A stretch of DNA of 64,000 nt from positions 2,201,001 to 2,265,000 of the forward strand of contig NZ_CP018870.1 of the NCBI RefSeq assembly GCF_001941845.1, in the 5' to 3' direction. Numbering within the stretch: position 1 is the first letter of the stretch; each line of letters begins with the position of its first letter. The stretch comes from Streptomyces sp. TN58. GTDB taxonomy: Bacteria > Actinomycetota > Actinomycetes > Streptomycetales > Streptomycetaceae. Below are positions 61,421 to 64,000 of the stretch, in pieces. The notes under the pieces were generated by a model. It was given only the letters and a program-made list of their open reading frames with translations. It had not been told where the DNA came from and did not search any database. A program made the translations under genes and the position numbers.

Positions 61421-64000
61421 GTGATAGCAAGTCGCATGCGCGGGACGGCACTTGCCGCCGCGCTCGGCGTCGTCGCGACGCTGTGCCTGCCGGGGGCGGC
61501 CGTGGCCGCCGGGCCCGGTCCGGACCGGGCCGGCAGCACTGCGTCCGCCGGCACGAGCGGTCCGGTCGAGGGCAGCGTCCGCAGGCTCGCGCTGGAGCCG
61601 AAGAGCGCCACGGAGGCGTCCGTCTCCGCGCGCGGCACCGAGCGGTTCGGCCTCATGGGCGTGTCCTGGAAGGACGCCGCCGCCGAGGTACACGGGAAGA
61701 TCGAGGCCCGCAGCCGGAACGCCGCGACCGGGGCGTGGACGCCGTGGGTGACGCTGGAGCCGCTCAAGGCGGGACTCGACGGCGACCGGCCGGGAGCGCG
61801 CGGTGCCACCGAGCCGGTGTGGGTCGGCGCCGCGGACGGCGCCGAGGTACGGGTGAGCGGCGGCTCGGCCGCGCTGCCCGCCGGCCTGGAGCTGGACCTG
61901 GTGGACCCGGGTACGGCCGGCCGCGGCGGAGCGGCGAAGTCCGCGCCGGCCCCGGGCGCGCGGACGACGGCCGGGGCGGCCGTCGGGGCGGCGGCGCCCG
62001 GCCCGGAGTCGACGGCTCCGCGCCCGGACGTCGTCTCGCGCGCCCAGTGGGGCGCGGACGAGTCCCTGAACGACGAGGGCCCGATCTACCTCGCGGGCGG
62101 GAAGATCAAGGCCCTGTTCGTGCACCACACGGCGGCGACCGCCCCGTACGAGTGCACCGACTCGGCGGCCATCGTCCGCGGTCTGCACGTCTACCACGTG
62201 AAGACCAACGGCTGGCGCGACCTCGGCTACAACTTCCTCGTCGACAAGTGCGGCACCCTTTTCGAGGGCCGCCAGGGCGGTGTGGACCAGCCGGTGATGG
62301 GCGCCCACACCTACGGCTTCAACTCGGAGTCGACGAGCGTCGCGGTCCTCGGCGACTACACGAACGCCGGGGCCTCGCCCGCCGCGCTCGAAGGCATCTC
62401 GAAGATGGCGGCGTACAAGCTGGGCCAGTACGACGTCGACATGGACGGCTCGACGACGCTGACGGCGGGCGCCACGCAGAAGAACTACGCCGGCACCAGC
62501 TTCACCGCCGGCCAGGCGTACCCGTTCAGGACGGTCTCCGGCCACCGGGACGGCTTCAACACCGAGTGCCCGGGCCACCAGCTGTATCCGCAGCTGGACA
62601 CGATCCGCAAGGCGGGTCCCGCGGCCCGGCTGAAGGTCGTCTCCGTGAACGGCGAGCCCGTCGCGCCGGGCGGGACCGCGAAGACCCCGGGTCAGCTGGT
62701 GGTCGGCTTCTCCACCAGCACGGCCGCCCAGCTGGTGAGCTCCTTCGAGCTGCTGGTGGACGGCGCCCCGGTCGCGACGGTCGCCGGTGACGCCACGAGC
62801 GTCGCGACGATGCTGGGCCTGGGCAGCCACCGGATCCAGATCCGGGCGACCGCGAAGAACGGCAAGGTGTCCACGAGCCTGCCGGTCACCGTGGTGGCGG
62901 ACGTCTCGGACGTCAAGTACGTCCCGGTCCTCCCCAAGCGCCTGATGGACACGCGTACGGGTGTGGGCGTGCCGCAGGCCAAGGTCGGACCGGGCGGTGT
63001 GGTGCCCCTGAAGGTCGCGGGCGTCCAGGGCGTCCCGGCGTACGGGGTCACCTCCGTGGTGCTGAACGTGACGGCGACCAACCCGACGGAGGCCGGCCAC
63101 GTGTCGGTCTACCCGAACGGCACGGTGCGCACCAGCGCCTCGAACCTCAACTTCACTCCCGGGCAGACCATCCCGAACCTGGTCGTCGTGCCCGTCCACG
63201 ACGGGATCATCCAGTTCTACAACAGCGCGGGCAGTGTCGACCTGATCGCCGACATCACCGGCTACTTCCTCGCGAGCGGCGAGGGCTCCACCCACATGAA
63301 CCTCGGCCCGAAGCGGGTCCTGGACACCCGTGACGGCACGGGCGGCGTGCCGACCGCCCCGGTCGGCCAGGGCGGGGTGCTGGACCTCGACCTCTCGGCC
63401 GTCGACGGGCTCCCCACGTCGGACGGCCTCACCGCGGTGGTGCTCAACGTGACGGCGACCAACCCGACCACGTCCAGCCACGTGTCGGTCTTCCCGAGCG
63501 GCACGACGCGCACCAGCGCATCGAACCTCAACTTCACCGCCGGCCAGACCATCCCCAACCTGGTCGTCGTCCCCGTGGTGAACGGCAGGGTCAGCTTCTA
63601 CAACAACGCGGGCAGCGTCGACCTGATCGCCGACATCACCGGCTACTTCACCACGTCGAGCGCGGGCGCCAAGCACTCCAACCTCGGTCCCAAGCGCCTG
63701 ATGGACACCCGTTCCGGGCTCGGCGCGGCCAAGGCTCCGGTCGGCGAGGGCGGCGTCGTCACCCTGGCCGTCGCGGGTGTCGAGGGGGTGCCGGCCACCG
63801 GTGTCACCGCGGTGATCCTGAACGTGACGGCGACCAACCCGACCACGTCGAGCTACGTGTCGGTCTTCCCGAGCGGCACGACGCGCACCAGCGCGTCGAA
63901 CCTCAACTTCACCGCCGGCCAGACCATCCCCAACCTGGTCGTCGTCCCGGTCGTGGACGGCAAGGTCAGCTTCTACAACAACGCGGGCAGCGTCGACCTG
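61421..64000 (+). CDS. secreted PGRP-type amidase with C-terminal tandem repeats, partial
   Basis: At least 860 codons with no stop; the 3' end lies outside the window. Signal peptide about 1-35. Residues ~200-410 form a peptidoglycan-recognition (Amidase_2) domain: FVHHTAATAPYEC (His235), GWRDLGYNFLVDKCG, GAHTYGFNSEST, SGHRDGFNTECPG (His375, Cys383). Zinc ligands are complete, so it should cut peptidoglycan. From ~506 onward come 125-127 residue beta-rich repeats (KRLMDTR, LNVTATNP, SASNLNF, GQTIPNLVVVPV, AGSVDLIADITGYF). GTG at 61421 follows GGGGAA; ATG at 61436 is an alternative. Confidence 0.92.
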   Translation, partial: MIASRMRGTALAAALGVVATLCLPGAAVAAGPGPDRAGSTASAGTSGPVEGSVRRLALEPKSATEASVSARGTERFGLMGVSWKDAAAEVHGKIEARSRNAATGAWTPWVTLEPLKAGLDGDRPGARGATEPVWVGAADGAEVRVSGGSAALPAGLELDLVDPGTAGRGGAAKSAPAPGARTTAGAAVGAAAPGPESTAPRPDVVSRAQWGADESLNDEGPIYLAGGKIKALFVHHTAATAPYECTDSAAIVRGLHVYHVKTNGWRDLGYNFLVDKCGTLFEGRQGGVDQPVMGAHTYGFNSESTSVAVLGDYTNAGASPAALEGISKMAAYKLGQYDVDMDGSTTLTAGATQKNYAGTSFTAGQAYPFRTVSGHRDGFNTECPGHQLYPQLDTIRKAGPAARLKVVSVNGEPVAPGGTAKTPGQLVVGFSTSTAAQLVSSFELLVDGAPVATVAGDATSVATMLGLGSHRIQIRATAKNGKVSTSLPVTVVADVSDVKYVPVLPKRLMDTRTGVGVPQAKVGPGGVVPLKVAGVQGVPAYGVTSVVLNVTATNPTEAGHVSVYPNGTVRTSASNLNFTPGQTIPNLVVVPVHDGIIQFYNSAGSVDLIADITGYFLASGEGSTHMNLGPKRVLDTRDGTGGVPTAPVGQGGVLDLDLSAVDGLPTSDGLTAVVLNVTATNPTTSSHVSVFPSGTTRTSASNLNFTAGQTIPNLVVVPVVNGRVSFYNNAGSVDLIADITGYFTTSSAGAKHSNLGPKRLMDTRSGLGAAKAPVGEGGVVTLAVAGVEGVPATGVTAVILNVTATNPTTSSYVSVFPSGTTRTSASNLNFTAGQTIPNLVVVPVVDGKVSFYNNAGSVDL
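62924..64000 (+). repeat. three tandem ~380-bp repeats coding wall-protein modules
   Basis: Units begin about 62924, 63299 and 63680 (spacing 375 and 381 bp, 125 and 127 codons); the third is cut off by the window end. Units 2 and 3 are almost identical at DNA level over ~200 bp, pointing to recent duplication. Confidence 0.9.

Noticed and set aside
61385..63676. 763-codon minus-strand open frame over the PGRP amidase
   Set aside because: Antisense shadow; the plus strand holds PGRP motifs, zinc ligands and repeats in frame.

Overview
The window is typical Streptomyces chromosome. GC is very high with GC-rich third codon positions, GTG and TTG starts are frequent, genes often overlap as ATGA or GTGA, and actinobacterial families dominate (DUF397 plus XRE/DUF5753, SARP-type regulator, HtaA heme proteins, LAXTG anchor, F420 reductase). 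About 60 protein genes and one RNA gene (RNase P RNA, rnpB) can be supported. I saw no tRNA, rRNA, CRISPR array, prophage or insertion sequence, so this looks like core or near-core chromosome. Layout: 0-5.6 kb holds DUF3105 and DUF305 surface proteins, a CBS protein, an alpha/beta hydrolase with a DUF998 membrane protein, and a small secreted protein behind a CsoR-like palindrome and ahead of a multicopper oxidase remnant. 5.7-16.3 kb has nadE, an EEP-family phosphodiesterase, panB, a drrAB-type exporter preceded by five repeats spaced exactly 11 bp, a large SARP/NB-ARC/TPR regulator and a site-2 protease. 16.4-19.1 kb has an F420-NADP oxidoreductase and map. 19.1-26.9 kb is an iron and heme block: heme oxygenase, a short PhzF protein, two HtaA-domain surface proteins (one with a LAATG sorting signal) and a heme ABC importer, with two iron-box palindromes. 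26.9-36.9 kb is mixed: GNAT, PhzF, SDR, MFS pump, Rsm22 methyltransferase, dimethylargininase with TetR, prim-pol-like protein, YaaA, and a MerR gene with its own MerR-type promoter. 36.97-37.38 kb is rnpB. 37.5-43.9 kb has a CGNR regulator, an MBL hydrolase, the RNase H/phosphatase - zinc ribbon - Nif3 operon and a hypothetical. 43.9-52.6 kb is the most interesting part. Two minus-strand operons (MaoC hydratase - alcohol dehydrogenase - SDR; fused acyl-CoA dehydrogenase - thiolase) together encode bacterial counterparts of the peroxisomal D-bifunctional protein and SCPx thiolase. Both promoters carry the same two palindromes, one matching the KstR sterol-catabolism consensus. Between them lie a degenerate receiver, an ECF sigma gene flanked by two overlapping small membrane-protein genes, and a hypothetical. 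52.7-58.4 kb has a TPR-like protein and two serine/threonine kinases around a DUF397/XRE pair. 58.5-64 kb has a methyltransferase, an Amidase_3 enzyme, a membrane protein and the start of a PGRP amidase with long tandem repeats that runs off the window. How genes work together: the heme block would capture heme at the surface (HtaA), import it (HmuTUV) and cleave it (heme oxygenase) under iron control. The beta-oxidation block supplies a whole cycle: dehydrogenation, hydration, dehydrogenation, thiolysis. Family names come from recognising motifs by eye; no database search was run.
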